DNA of 45,494 nucleotides. It comes from Gnetum montanum. Its lineage: Eukaryota > Streptophyta > Gnetopsida > Gnetales > Gnetaceae. The translations under genes and the position numbers were made by a program. The DNA is taken from NCBI GenBank assembly GCA_015680685.1, contig MNCI01003700.1, forward strand, positions 9,612 through 55,105, given 5' to 3'. Below the pieces are notes generated by a model. The model was not told the origin of the DNA. It saw only the letters and a list, made by a program, of their open reading frames with translations, and made no database searches. This document shows, in pieces, positions 1-11,153 of the stretch (positions within the stretch are counted from its first letter, which is position 1; the number at the start of each line of letters is the position of its first letter).

Positions 1-395
1 TTTTATTTCTAGTTTTCTTGTGGAACTATCTCTTTTTTTAGGGAAAATTAGAAGTAGATTCATAGAGTTGTGCTCAAATTTTTTTGCAAAAATTTATTTG
101 TTACAAGTAGGTATTATAAGGACTACATAGATTAGGCAATTGAACAAAATAGGAACTCTCAACAACTCATAGTATTTTTGCAAAGTTGGCTAAATCTCTT
201 TAAGATAAGTTATTTATAGTTTTACACACAACCCAATCATTTCATTTTTCACAATAGCACACACACATACTCACATTAACTACTGAATCTATTTGGAGGT
301 ATCTGGGCCTTGGTGTTGCCAGAGACCAGCAAGCAGCTAAATCCTGTTTGAGGACACTTGTTGGCGGTTGCGTCCCAAATGGTCGCCAACACTAA
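1..395 (+). repeat. C-family LTR end, PBS and leader fragment
   Basis: This stretch aligns along its length with the reverse complement of about 25290-25690, the 5' LTR edge of element C. The LTR part ends near 310; the following TGGTGTTGCC start and leader match the PBS and leader of C. It is a truncated copy of that Tat-like family in the opposite orientation to C. The LTR start is off the window and the internal part stops near 395, where an inverted LTR piece of another family begins. No coding content was seen. Confidence 0.75.
311..328 (+). other. primer binding site remnant, C family
   Basis: TGGTGTTGCCAGAGACC directly follows the LTR end. The matching site in element C (25357-25374, minus) begins TGGTGTTGCT. 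It resembles a diverged TGGCGCC...-type plant gypsy PBS; the exact tRNA was not determined. Confidence 0.55.
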
Positions 396-762
396 GGAAA
401 ACATTTAATAACTATAATTAACATTAATTAATCTACTCTGAATATTGCAAGGTTTATCACAAAGTTCATCTTTATTGTTGTACACAAGGTGTGCTCAAGT
501 ACATAATGCTCTAATAAATATCTATTCACTTTATGACTCTTACTATGGGCACTTAGAAATAATTCTAACTCTAAGAGGGAGAAAAGGCAAGAGTTTGGGT
601 AAGGGACTAATACTAACTATGCAAACCAAGCGCGATTGCCTCTTATTTATAGGTGATGAGGTGGGTCCTGATATCAGATACCTGATATTGCTTGGAAGGC
701 TTTGATATCATAGACCTAATATTGCAGATGTGATATCGTGGTCCCAATATCACAGTTCATCA
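396..762 (-). repeat. A/D-family LTR fragment (5' half), inverted
   Basis: Read on the minus strand it begins TGATGAA at 762, like the LTRs of A and D. It has a GATATC-rich block (about 655-745) and a TATA box (TATTTATA on plus, 644-651), then sequence collinear with the region after the TATA box of the A LTR. It breaks off near 396-405 against the C-family fragment. It is a solo or truncated LTR of the Athila-like family. Confidence 0.7.
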
Positions 763-1325
763 AAGGGCAAGAACTACCTCACCATTTCATGCTATCAAAA
801 AGACTTTGCACTTTGTTCATAGTATATCTTTACGACCCAAATTTCAAGTACATAATGAAAGAAATGATTTCATTCTCTTGCCTACCGTGTTTCAAAGTTT
901 GGTTGCTAGCCCTGTTAACTAAAGCAAATACTAGAAAGCCAATCTCGATTTTTAATCAGTAATTCCAAATTTTCATTCATGAACCATTATTGATGAAGAT
1001 TTGATCCATTAGTAGGAGAAAGTATCACATCTTGACTTTCTATTATTGTCAAATAATATTCTAGGTTGACTTCATAATAAATCATTATAATTTATCCCAG
1101 GATCTTAGCCATTTCATAGTAAGACATAGTATCCAGTCTTGGACTTATATGTATAAAGGGATGATGATGATGATGACTTCATGTCCATGCTTCACACCCT
1201 TAAGCAAACATAATCTACAATGGTTGCAGCATTAGAAATATTAACAAGCATTGCATAAACCATAACCACAACAATGGCCTACTTTTAGTTAACTTTATGG
1301 AATTGTGTGAAATGCCAACATTTCA
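763..1325. repeat. dispersed repeat, copy 1
   Basis: Collinear with about 34990-35600, same orientation, with clear similarity along most of its length; copy 2 has about 55 extra bases near its right end. It includes a short (GAT)n run near 1160. Minus-strand reading gives scraps of hydrophobic peptide in both copies but no recognisable domain. In copy 2 it lies next to a decayed Gag related to that of element E, so it may be a 3' internal part of that old element. Confidence 0.65.
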
Positions 1326-1597
1326 TACCCTCTCCACTCCCCACCCCTCCCTCTCTTCTTCTTAAATTTGTTAAAGACTAAAGATGTTTAAGATCACTTA
1401 CCAACTAACATCATCATCAAAATAGGAATTTATTGAACATTTTTACAAAATTCACAAATTGTTTTTGAGGAAAATTTCCATCAAACTTAATGTTTGATGG
1501 TATAAAAACCTCATCCGTAATAAAATTAGGAAATTGTAGAAACAAATTTTTATACAAACTATTTTGTAAGTGGGAAGATAATAGTTAAGGTAATTTT
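1326..1597. other. AT-rich stretch, nothing recognised
   Basis: No ORF, RNA gene or repeat was recognised. It has a pyrimidine-rich run near 1330-1370. Confidence 0.4.
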
Positions 1598-2110
1598 TTA
1601 AGGAATCCTCATATTGTGAATCCTCTCATATTCAATCTTAGTAGTGATGAATGCTCTTCTCTCTTCTCCTTGCCTTGTTAAAGCTTCAAATTTATCTACT
1701 TCACCATTGTTTTCAACAACAGTCTTTGTATCTTTCTCATCCAACTCTTTGGCTTCTAATTTTTGAGGTTCTTTATACCCAGTTGCTTTTGTATATTGTG
1801 ACATGAAAGCCTCTTCCTAAGAATCATCTTGATTGGACTCTCCTTGGTATTTAGCTTTACTAGTGCATTGGTGAAAGCTACCCCAAACATTTGAATGGAT
1901 GGAGCATCCACTAGTAAGAAAGCTAAATTAATTCAAAAGCTAAAGTAAAAATTAACTTTTAGATGATGCACCATGGGTGGTTGCCTTGCAAAAGGCTCTC
2001 ATGACATCCTTTGGATAATAACCAATCACATAAGGAATAAAAGGCCTTCTTATTGCCATCTCTCTTAAGCTCACGTTCAAACTAAGAACACTTCACTTGC
2101 CTTTCTTACT
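1598..2110 (-). pseudogene. unidentified decayed coding trace
   Basis: A 68-residue lysine- and glutamate-rich minus-strand ORF (1598-1804) continues upstream for some codons past a stop. Further upstream, about 1985-2110, another minus-strand reading gives a protein-like stretch including RRPFIPYVIGYYPKDVMRAF. About 150 bases of AT-rich DNA separate the two. I do not recognise the family. It could be a broken host-gene fragment with an intron, or an accessory part of an old element. Confidence 0.25.
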
Positions 2111-2465
2111 TAGGTGTTGAATTGGAAGATGTTGTGTTTTCATAAAAAGTAAAAATTTATATATAATGTAAGAAAATTTTAAATTCCCACTTATTTCAAC
2201 AACCAACTTTACCATTCAACCATGGCTTATTTACTTTCCACCATCATATGGTTGATAAAATTAATTTCCATTATGTGTTTCTCTTAAATTAATTTTGCAT
2301 TATGTGTTTATTTTAAATGAATATTCTAGTATGTCATTATTTAAAACACCACTTCCACTTAACACACATCACAAGTAATGATTACTTGAGATAATGTAAA
2401 TTTAAATTTTAAACTAACATTCTAAATTTAACTAATACTCCTACATATACATAGTTTATTATATA
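2111..2465. other. AT-rich flank of element A
   Basis: No gene seen. The final bases are TA-rich and read ATATA just before the 5' LTR of A. The DNA right of the 3' LTR of A is also TA-rich, consistent with insertion into AT-rich DNA. Confidence 0.5.
2461..2465. repeat. target-site duplication of A, left copy (ATATA)
   Basis: Pairs with ATATC at 21040-21044; four of five bases match. Confidence 0.55.
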
Positions 2466-3303
2466 TGATGAATCATGTTTAGACATGCTCCGATATCAAA
2501 TACATGATATTAGAGCGTTGATATCAGATACTTGATATTGGAGCCTAAGATATGATTTTGAATATCAAATATCGTGGGGTATACACTAGCCTATAAATAT
2601 AGTGCTTGGGCACATAGTTTGGTAATTAGTTTTTGTCATAAAGTAATGAAGTTATTGTAGTTTAGCCATTTTAGAGTTAGAATATTTTTGAGTACTCATA
2701 GTAGGAGTCTAAGTGTGTATGGATCTTTGTTCAAGCACTGATGTACCTAAGCACAATAGCATGATGAAAAGAAAGATGAGCCCCTTTTAATAATCTTTGC
2801 AACATTGAGAATAGATTAATGTTTCTTTTAATGCACCTTACCTTAATGCAATTTAATTAAGCAATTAATTTCTATTTGTTAATGAACAAAAGCATGACCA
2901 CTTCGAGCATACATGTAGTGCTTGGTAACCCAGAGACACTTAACATTTTGTAACCCTGTAGTGCTATATGCGTTCAAAATGTGTGTAGAGAGTGGAAATG
3001 GGTACTTGTGTTAGGCTAGCTAGGTAGTAGATTAATTAGATACTAAATTTCTCTACCTTTCATTCCTATTTAGATGTTGAAACTTATAAAATATAAAATG
3101 ATAAAAATCATATGCCTCAATTGCACTTAACCATACACTTGTACCTCATGAGTGGAATTGAGAAGACAACGATCATTTTGATTAGATTTCATTGCCTTGA
3201 ACTAGTGTCCTTAGGAACTTAAGATCTACGAAGTTCGACCAAATCATGTGTGAATGCTTGTGATTCATATGGTTGGACATACAGGTACCTTGTTGCCTCA
3301 TCA
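2466..3303 (+). repeat. 5' LTR of element A
   Basis: 838 bp, beginning TGATGA and ending TCATCA, so the ends are a 6-bp inverted repeat. It is collinear with 20214-21039 and with the D LTR at 37151-37957. The U3 part has a GATATC/GATATT array (about 2490-2570) and a TATA box at 2592-2599. The PBS follows at once. Confidence 0.88.
2490..2572 (+). promoter_or_regulatory. GATATC array upstream of the TATA box, A 5' LTR
   Basis: GATATC, GATATT and AATATC sites recur about every 15 bases and end some 20 bases before TATAAATA at 2592-2599. The same layout occurs in the B LTRs, inside B (14599-14690) and in the fragment at 644-745. A role as U3 enhancer is inferred from position only. Confidence 0.5.
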
Positions 3304-3322
3304 TTGGCACCATTGCTGAGGA
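3304..3322 (+). other. primer binding site of element A
   Basis: TTGGCACCATTGCTGAGGA begins right after the LTR end. It is a mutated form of TTGGCGCCGTTGCCGGGGA, the tRNA-Asp-type PBS common in Athila-like plant elements. D has the same site at 37958. Confidence 0.8.
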
Positions 3323-3980
3323 CATTTTATTTTTTATGTGCATTATCTAGGACTAGTAAAAAATTATTCAAATCATTGGAATGAACCTTAGAGTCATATC
3401 ATACTTTAAAAATAACTACAACAATTTCAAAGAGCATACTACATTTTTCTTTTTCTAATATAAGATATCTTCTTCTCATAGGAGTGATTCTCCACCCAAC
3501 TCTAATGGAATACATTAGCAAGTGTTCCAACAATATCATGTGGTATATGCTCATATTGATGACTATGTACCCAACTTCACCTTCATCCTACACTAGGATG
3601 AATTGTTGGCTTGGTGTGACATGGAGGCAACATTATGTTGTCACCAAATTAAGCTATTCCTATGATGCTACATCAAAATCTTATGCATCTGGGCTTCTAG
3701 GAACTTCATGCTAAGTACATTATGTAAGACACTGATGCCAATGATTACCATCCCACTAATGCATAACATCTAAGAGATCGCTAGTTAATGCAATGGTACG
3801 AATCTGCAAAGCTAAAGTGATTCATTGATTCCCTATACCTGCCATACCAAAAAGATGGTGGAGAACCCTTTTTTTGGGGGTTTTCCATTTGGAAAAAATC
3901 CTATTTTTAACTTTAGTGAAGGAGGTCAAAGCTAGAACTTGTAATCCACAATCCATAATCTAGGTTCTAGCAAAAATGGA
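3323..3980 (+). other. leader of element A, noncoding
   Basis: Collinear with 37977-38590 of D. No conserved reading frame was seen. A pyrimidine-rich run ending in CATAG near 3470-3481 could be a splice acceptor, but this is weak. Confidence 0.4.
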
Positions 3981-5985
3981 TCCAACGACAAAGGGGAATC
4001 TAAAGAGGCAAGTTAGGGTATAGATGTAGAAAAGAAACCTGATCATAATTGTGGCCATGATCGCTGAAGAGGGGATAGCAGGCTTCATGATGATGCTAAT
4101 CCTCCTTCCTCTTCACATTCATCATCATCATCATGTTCTTTTGGCCCTGACCACAATTGCATGGGAAATGACCATGATGAAGGTGACTAACAGGACCAAA
4201 ATGATTGAAGGGACTATTAAGCAAGTCAAGATCAAGGGTGTGAGTAGTCAAGAGAGACCCACTACCATGAACAAAGAGATAGTAGAGGACATTGAAAGTA
4301 CTAGAATCATGGTCTTAATAAGTATTTTCTTGCTACCAAAATAATGTTCAACATTGCAAATGCTGTACAAATTCCCATGAGACAAGTAAAGGATAATCGG
4401 ATCGAGAGGTTGGACATGAACAATATCTCCAGATTCGAAAGGGGATACAACTCAGATCTATAGAATCATTTTCAATATTTTCAAGATGCATGTGCCTTGA
4501 AAAATATAGAAAATGATTGGTAGAAAGTTAAGTTAATCCCTAGGACATTCATTAAAGAAGTAGAGAACTGGTATCGGTCCTGGGAACTGGAATCTATCAA
4601 ATGATGGAGTACAATGCTTGAATTGTTCAATGACAAATATCAAATGTACTCTTAAGTCTCCAACTTGAGGAGGCAAATAAAAGGATAGAAACAAGGGATA
4701 TATGAACCCTTGGATGTTAGCATCTACTAATACTATTCCTTATTACACAAATGTCTTGGCCATGGTTATTCTCAACTGAACCAACTTCGCGACATCTTAG
4801 ATGGGCTCTAATAAAAAATGAGGATCAGAATCAAGTGTCTATTAGATCCAATGATTGATTGAGAAAGTAGCTAAAGAGGAAGAAGAATTGAGAAAGCAAG
4901 AAAGTATAGAAGAGTACAACCATGATCCTTCCATTCATAAGAGGGAGGTTCAATTCTATGATAGTGAGAAAGAATCATCACTTGATGAGGTGGTGAATAG
5001 AAAACTGTTTTTTGAAGAATTTCAATTTGAAATTATAGCCAAAGTTGATTAGTTATGGAACTCCATGGACAGTAGATTTCAAGCTTTCCCAAAAAAATGT
5101 TGAAGAGTCAAAAGAACAAGCTAGTGATCATGAGCACAAGAGACACAAGGAAGCTAAATGTGCCTATCAAAGAGGTAAGGGAAAGATTGCTATAATAGAG
5201 TAAGTTGTGGAAATCGAATCATATGATGATAGTGGGTGTAACATTTGCCATTATGAACATTCTAAGGGATGTTGTCCCATTGTATTACACTTACAAGAGT
5301 TTGGGGTGTATGCTTTGAATCCACAACTAGCACAAAAAAGACAAACACCTAGAAGATTACCTTATCCTTAAGGTAATTATAGGTAGTTCCATTAGAAATA
5401 ATAGTATTATCCAAGTAGAATCCCATTGCAATCATATGAGTAGTACCAATAGTGGTAGTAACTACAGTCATAGGTGCTGGCACCACCAAAGAAGTAATAC
5501 CTTTACAGACAACTTAATCCATATGGGTATTGCATTTAGCAACCTCTATCTCCATGTGACTCTTCCAGTCACATTTTTACTTTCTAATCTCATTGGTACC
5601 TTTCTAATTATTATTGAACTCATTCTTCACATGCAAGGATGGATACCACATTTTACCCTTATTCTCCTCTTGTTCCTACACATGTTTCTCCATCCTTTGC
5701 ATAGCTACCACTTGCTCCATCTATGCAAGGTGAACTTCCAACTTAACTACAAAAACATAATGCCACTAAGGCTATTAATCTACAATTGGTTTATCAACTG
5801 AGTGGTTTGGACACTCAACCTTTCCTCCAATCCAATAGTTTGCTTAAGCCTTCACATACACTTGTGGTTGGTAATCCTATTCCTCCACCTCTATCTACAC
5901 CAAATTCCTTTGGGTCCCCATCAAACCATATCCCACCTCAAATAAATATTGTTATGCTAACTCATGTCATATTATATTGGATTTG
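3981..5985 (+). pseudogene. gag of element A, decayed
   Basis: Several frames must be combined. Near 4380-4840 it encodes the retrotransposon Gag core, matching D and B: a NNISRFERGY-like start, then FNDKYQ, then LRR..I...KQG..EPLD. An acidic segment follows (4855-5050). A zinc-knuckle-like CNICHYEHSKGC lies near 5235-5275, then a proline- and serine-rich tail (to about 5985). Gag would form the particle and bind RNA. Many stops and frameshifts. Confidence 0.75.
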
Positions 5986-6412
5986 AGCTAGCAACCTTTC
6001 CAAGAAATTAGTTGATCCTAGAAGTCTTTTGATTTATTTGCAAATTACTCAAAAAGAACCATGTAAGGCTTTTTTTGATAAAGGTTCCTGTGTCAACTTG
6101 ATTTGTCATAAAATGTATACTACATAGAACCTACCCCCTCTTAAGAAGAGCAATATCAAATTAGAATTAGCAGACTAGTCTATCACTATTCCATTAGGAC
6201 TAGTGGAAGACATTCTAACCACTATCCATGAGTGGTCTTATCTTGCTAATTTTCTAGTGATCAAGGTGAAAAACTACAAAGTGAACTTTCCAATCATCAT
6301 GGAAAGAGCATGGCTAAGCACCATTGATGTAAGAATGAGCATTAGAGGTTTTTCTCTAGAAATATCTAAAGAAAATGCATTTAGAAAGATTGAGAAGAAG
6401 TGAGTTCCATGC
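5986..6412 (+). pseudogene. retropepsin-like protease of element A, decayed
   Basis: The active-site region reads FDKGSCVNLI near 6075-6105 where DSG or DTG is expected, so the motif is altered. Downstream FPIIMERAWL (about 6290-6315) is the usual ILGRPWL-like turn. D carries the same domain at 40560-41033. The protease would have cut the Gag-Pol polyprotein. Confidence 0.68.
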
Positions 6413-6899
6413 ATTACATACAATGATATAGGGTGTAATTGTGTGCAGAAACTCTGGTCTATTAACCAAGCATCCATCTCTACATGCAAGTAGTGTGTAC
6501 CAAAAGTAGAAATTTAAGGGTGTATGTATACAATAGCCATAAAACAAGAGGGCACCTAGTGGCTGGCCATTGATCATGAAAGCAACACACTTTGCATAGA
6601 ACCAACCAAGAGCTTGACATGCACATATGTCATAGACATGGATGAACTAGAGAAAGTTCATCACCAACTCTTTGATAATGAAAATGATGATAACTATTGG
6701 GAGGAGTTGGAAATTATTAAAAATTTCAAGCAAGAGCCCCTTGAACTAAAAACTCTACCGGCCAACATGGAATATGTATTCTTAAAAAATGGAAAGCAAA
6801 TAATAATTAATGCAAATCTTGCTTGAGAAAAAAATAGATGTTGTTTAAAGTGGTTGAAAAATGATTAGCAGCCTTTACTCTGTCATATCCTAAACTCAT
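6413..6899 (+). pseudogene. linker between protease and RT of element A
   Basis: Collinear with D 41034-41510. An acidic ORF at 6614-6826 includes MEYVFLKNGKQIIINANLA, matched by D at 41386. This is the usual pre-RT spacer of the polyprotein and has no separate enzyme domain. Confidence 0.5.
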
Positions 6900-7735
6900 A
6901 GGGATTGATCCTTAGATATGCCAACATCGTATTTACAATCATGAAGCGATAGAGGTGATTGAACCCCAAATTGAAGTAGATCATCAAGGAGGAAATCAAA
7001 TAACTCCTTAAGGTAGGGTTCATCTATCCCATTGCAGATAGTGAGTGCATTGGTCTACTTACAATTATGCCAAAGAAGGAAGACAAGTGGTAGCTTTGCA
7101 TCAATTTTCAGCTGTTGAATATGGCAACATTGAAGGACCATTTTCTATTGTCATTTGTTGATCAAATGTTAGACACAATATATAGGTATTGCTACTATAA
7201 TTTTCTACAATTTTCTAGATGGTTATAGTAGCTATAAACAAATCTAGATAGAACTAGAGGACTAGGAAAAAATAACATTCATCAGTCCCTAGGGGACTTT
7301 TGTATATTGCAACATGCTATTTTGTCTATGAAATGCTCTTGCTACTTTTCAACACTTGGTCCTAAGCATTTTTCAATAGCAAATTGGTAGCAGTATGGAA
7401 GTCTTCATGGATGACTTCTCCACTTATGGAGCTACATTTCAACAAGTCCTAGACTATTTAGAGTAAGTACTGAGAACATGTCTTGAAACCAACTTATGGC
7501 TCAATTAGCAAAAGAGTAATTTAATGATCCAGGAGGGCATTGAATTAGGACACCAAATGTCACAAATAGGAATTCAGGTCAATCCTAAAAAGATAAGGGT
7601 CATCCAAGGAATTACTTGTCAACTAGAAATCATCAAAGACATGTGGTCATTCCCTGGACATACTAGCTACTACTAATGATTCATAGAGAATTTCTCTAAG
7701 ATCATAAAATTGTTGGTTGACTTGACAAAGAAAGA
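6900..7735 (+). pseudogene. reverse transcriptase of element A, decayed
   Basis: The catalytic motif FMDDFSTYG is readable at 7404-7430. The region is collinear with D (41500-42400), where the thumb (GILLGHRISQ, YYRRFIENFSKI) is clearer. It would copy element RNA into DNA. Many stops and frameshifts. Confidence 0.8.
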
Positions 7736-8250
7736 TGCTTCATTTGACTAGATCAATGAATGCGAAAAAGCATTCAGAAAACTGAAGAAGAAACTTGTAG
7801 AAACTCCAATTCTACAAGCACCTAACTAGTCTAGACTATTTCATGTTATGATAGATGCATCAAATTATGCCCTGGGGTACATAGATATATGATAAGAAAT
7901 GTCAATACTACATCCACTATGCAAGTCAAAGCATTGTGGATGCACAATTGAACTATAGCACCACAGAAAAAGAATTGATGGCAATGATGTTTGCTCTCAA
8001 GAAGTTTAGGCACTATGTACATGGATACAAAGTGTTTATTCACATAGACCATAGTGCCATCTACTTCCTCATAAACAAGCCAATGGTGAGCCCCCATGCG
8101 ATATGGTGGCTAGTGATCTTATAGGAATTTGATCTTACGATGGTAGATCGAAAGGGAATTGAGAATGTGGCCATTTACTATTTATCTCAATTACAATGGA
8201 ACAACAAAGAGGAAGAAATCCCATTATCTGATCTATTTCTTGATGACCTC
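7736..8250 (+). pseudogene. gypsy RNase H of element A, decayed
   Basis: Contains YASQSIVDAQLNYSTTEKEL, KKFRHYVHGYKV and HIDHSAIYFL, the usual gypsy RNase H blocks, then EFDLTMVDRKGIENVA near 8128-8172. The longest open piece is 7936-8124. It would remove RNA from the RNA-DNA hybrid. Confidence 0.8.
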
Positions 8251-9485
8251 CTCTTTGCCAAGGCTATAACTAAATAAGTGCCCATTGAGCCTAAATGGTA
8301 TGATGGAATTCTCACCTATGTTCTCACTCAAGAGATGCCAGAATGGTTGGACCACTAAAAGAAATAATAATTTCTTCACCAAGTAAAATTCTTCATGGAG
8401 GGTAATGAATATCTCTATAAGGTGTGCACCAATGGCCTAGTTTGATGGTGTGTTCCTAATGTTGATCAACTTTGTATTATCCAAGATGCTCATGAGGGTC
8501 CTTGTGGAGGCCACTATGTGAGGAGACACATGATCATTAAAATCCTAATGGTAGGGTATTATTGGCTAACAATATTTAGGCATGCTCACCAACATGTCCA
8601 CTCTTGTAAACAATGCAACCAAGATGGTGGAATGACCACTCAAATGAAGGGACCTCAATAGTGCATTTAATCACTATAACTCTTCAACATCTAGGGCATT
8701 GACTTCATGGATTCCATCACATCCATGTTAAATGGAAAGGGATACATCATAGTCATTGTTGGCTATTGTACGAAATGGGTAGAAGTAGTAGTCGTCACCA
8801 CTTATACATCTTCTACTGCTACTAAGTTTGTACAACAAAATGTTGTAAATAGGTTTGGTATGCCACATGCATTAATTTCTAATAATGGAACTCACTTTAT
8901 AGGCATTGCTTTTTAGAAGCTTATGCAATGCTTGGGGGTTGAACATAAACTCATAACACCCTACCACCCTAAGCCAATGGCCAAGCTAAGGTTACAAATG
9001 GGGAAATCACAAGGATACTAATGAGAAGTATTAACAAATATAGGAAAGACTAGAGCAAAAAACTTAATAGGCTATTCTTTTTATGAGCTAGTGTATGGAA
9101 AATTACCAATACTTCCTATTCAATCTAAGCTTTTTACACTTTCAATAACCTATGATCTTGATCTTGACTTAAGTCTAGCAAAAAAAGATAGACTAATGAA
9201 TCTTAACATGCTAGACAAAAATCAATTGGTGGCCTATCATCTAATGAATTACACAAGGCATTCAACAAAAATTGTTATGACCTTAAAATTAGGAAAGTAT
9301 AATTTCAACTAGGAGATAAGGTTTTCTACTAGAACCCCACACACGAACCTCAATGAACTAAGTTTTAGAAGTTGTGGAAAGTACCTTATAAAATTTACGA
9401 AACTATTTCTTTTGGAGCCATGATGATCTAAAAATTTGAGAGCCTAGACTAAAAATAGCTACTCAAGATACAATAAGTCAAACCT
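8251..9485 (+). pseudogene. integrase of element A, decayed
   Basis: An HHCC zinc domain lies near 8490-8620 (HEGPCGGHY...CKQCNQ). The catalytic core begins GIDFMDS near 8695; the second acidic position reads SNNGTHF (near 8880), so Asp is changed to Asn. Compared with D, about 40 bases are missing near 9052-9070, removing the DALWAY-like block and shifting the frame. The C-terminal part (9091-9480) includes YELVYGKLPILP. Confidence 0.78.
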
Positions 9486-10227
9486 TTCCATGAGCCTAAC
9501 TAAGCCAATTCAACAAATGCCTCATCAGATGGCCAACCACACTCAAGCTTTCGAATCTCCTCTTCTCAACTTAGTTGTTGGGGAGATGGTCATCCATGCT
9601 AACCATATAATTGGCTCAGTTTTTCATCTTTTTATTTTACATATTTTTTTTTACACTTTGTTACTTTTATAACTTTTTATTTTACACATTTTTTATCTTA
9701 CAACTGTTTGTTTTGTACATTATTAATTTTTCAAGATTTTTTATTTTACAACATGGTTACTATGTTTTATTCTTCTTAACAATTTTAAAATTTCTTGTAT
9801 ATTTTCCTTTATTTGGATATGATTTTCTTATTATGTTTTAATTATGTCATGTCTTATTGCCAACTGAGTATAGTGTGATTTGATTAATGTGGATATGTGC
9901 TATTCGATTATTTAATTGTTGGTGTCTAGATTTTGGCTTTGAATTTTGTTATTGATGATTAGGACATGGTTTCTTTTTCATGCAATGGGTAGTGACTCCA
10001 CAACATCCATCCATCTAGAAACTCTATGATTTTCCTTGTTCTAGAAATGTGTAGTTCCTTTCCTATTAATAAAATTTTAATGAACTTATGACCTTGGTAG
10101 TTTACGGATTTGGAAAGGATTGAAAGGTTTGAACTAGGTGTGACCTCAAGGGGATTTAGTATTCTTTGTGCCTTTTTGCTTACTTGGGTGCATGTGTGCT
10201 TTCATGGACTTCTTACCATTCCATGTT
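9486..10227 (+). other. 3' noncoding region of element A, part 1
   Basis: Collinear with D 44275-44860. It begins with a T-rich run (9615-9840) that gives only low-complexity hydrophobic translations. No gene seen. Element B interrupts it after 10227 and it resumes at 18885. Confidence 0.65.
10223..10227. repeat. target-site duplication of B, left copy (ATGTT)
   Basis: The right copy at 18885-18889 is GTGCC. The same place in D (near 44839) reads GTGTC, from which both can arise by transitions. Confidence 0.5.
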
Positions 10228-11087
10228 TGATGAGCAGCGAGGTACCCCTACACTCAACCATATGAATATGAGCATTCATGCATGATTTGGTCAAACTCCG
10301 TAGATGAGCTAGTTGTGGTATCTAGATAATTACATGTTGATCATGGTTTGTTGTCTTCCCACCAAGACTAGTATTTACTTTATCATGTATGGTTTAGTCT
10401 AGAGTGATGCGAATGATGTGATCCTAAACTAGTGCTACTTGAGACAATGGAAAATAATCTTGTTTTAAGCGAATAGGTAATGAGAAGAAAAATCTAAAGT
10501 AGCCTAAGTGTGATGAGCATCTATCCTTAATCATCCACATGCATCTTGGACCTCATGTACTATTTCTGGAATTACCAAGTGCATATTACTTGAGCACTCC
10601 TAGATACGCTACTAGGTTACCAAGTAGTTGCACTTAAATATTCGTGATTAAGTCGTATTCATTTCATGTTTAACAACAGGAATAGTAAATGGTGGTAAAG
10701 AAATATTAACTAAGAAAATAATAAATAATAATGATAAATAACAATAACAATTAAAAAATTAAATACTAAGTGAATGCTACAATGATGGAGTAATCTCAAT
10801 CTTTGTTGCCAATCATGTGCATGTCCAAGTACATCACACTTGAATAAAGGTTCTATACAATTACAATCATCACATTGCGGGCATGCACTAGGAAAAGAAC
10901 TGAAATGAAAATTGACAAGAAAAAAAAGACTCTACCTACTTCCTTAGTAACCTTCCATGTGATATTTATAGGTGAGCATGGCAAGAATGATATCGGATAC
11001 TCAACATCACTTATTGACCCTGATATCGGGTCCCCAATATTGTATCCATGATATTGGAGCCCTAGTATTGCTTCTAATGACTCATCA
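10228..11087 (-). repeat. 3' LTR of element B
   Basis: 860 bp, beginning TGATGA and ending TCATCA on plus. It pairs with 18022-18884, visibly more alike than the two LTRs of A. The TATA box is at 10963-10970 (TATTTATA on plus), next to a GATATC-rich block at about 10990-11065. Confidence 0.88.
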
Positions 11088-11101
11088 TACCCCCACAATT
11101 G
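11088..11101 (-). other. polypurine tract of element B
   Basis: On the minus strand TTGTGGGGGTA abuts the LTR start, nearly the same as TTGTGGGGTA before the 3' LTR of A. It would prime plus-strand DNA synthesis, and it fixes the orientation of B. Confidence 0.75.
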
Positions 11102-11153
11102 AATGAGAACTTGTCCTTGAGTTTCATACAAAATGATGAGAGGTATGGGATTA

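Noticed and set aside
5436-5801. 121-residue ORF with hydrophobic and His-rich text
   Set aside because: Out of frame with the gag tail of A; the tail reads sensibly in another frame.
9611-9841. Hydrophobic ORF resembling a membrane protein
   Set aside because: Low-complexity T-rich noncoding DNA; the matching region of D has no such frame.
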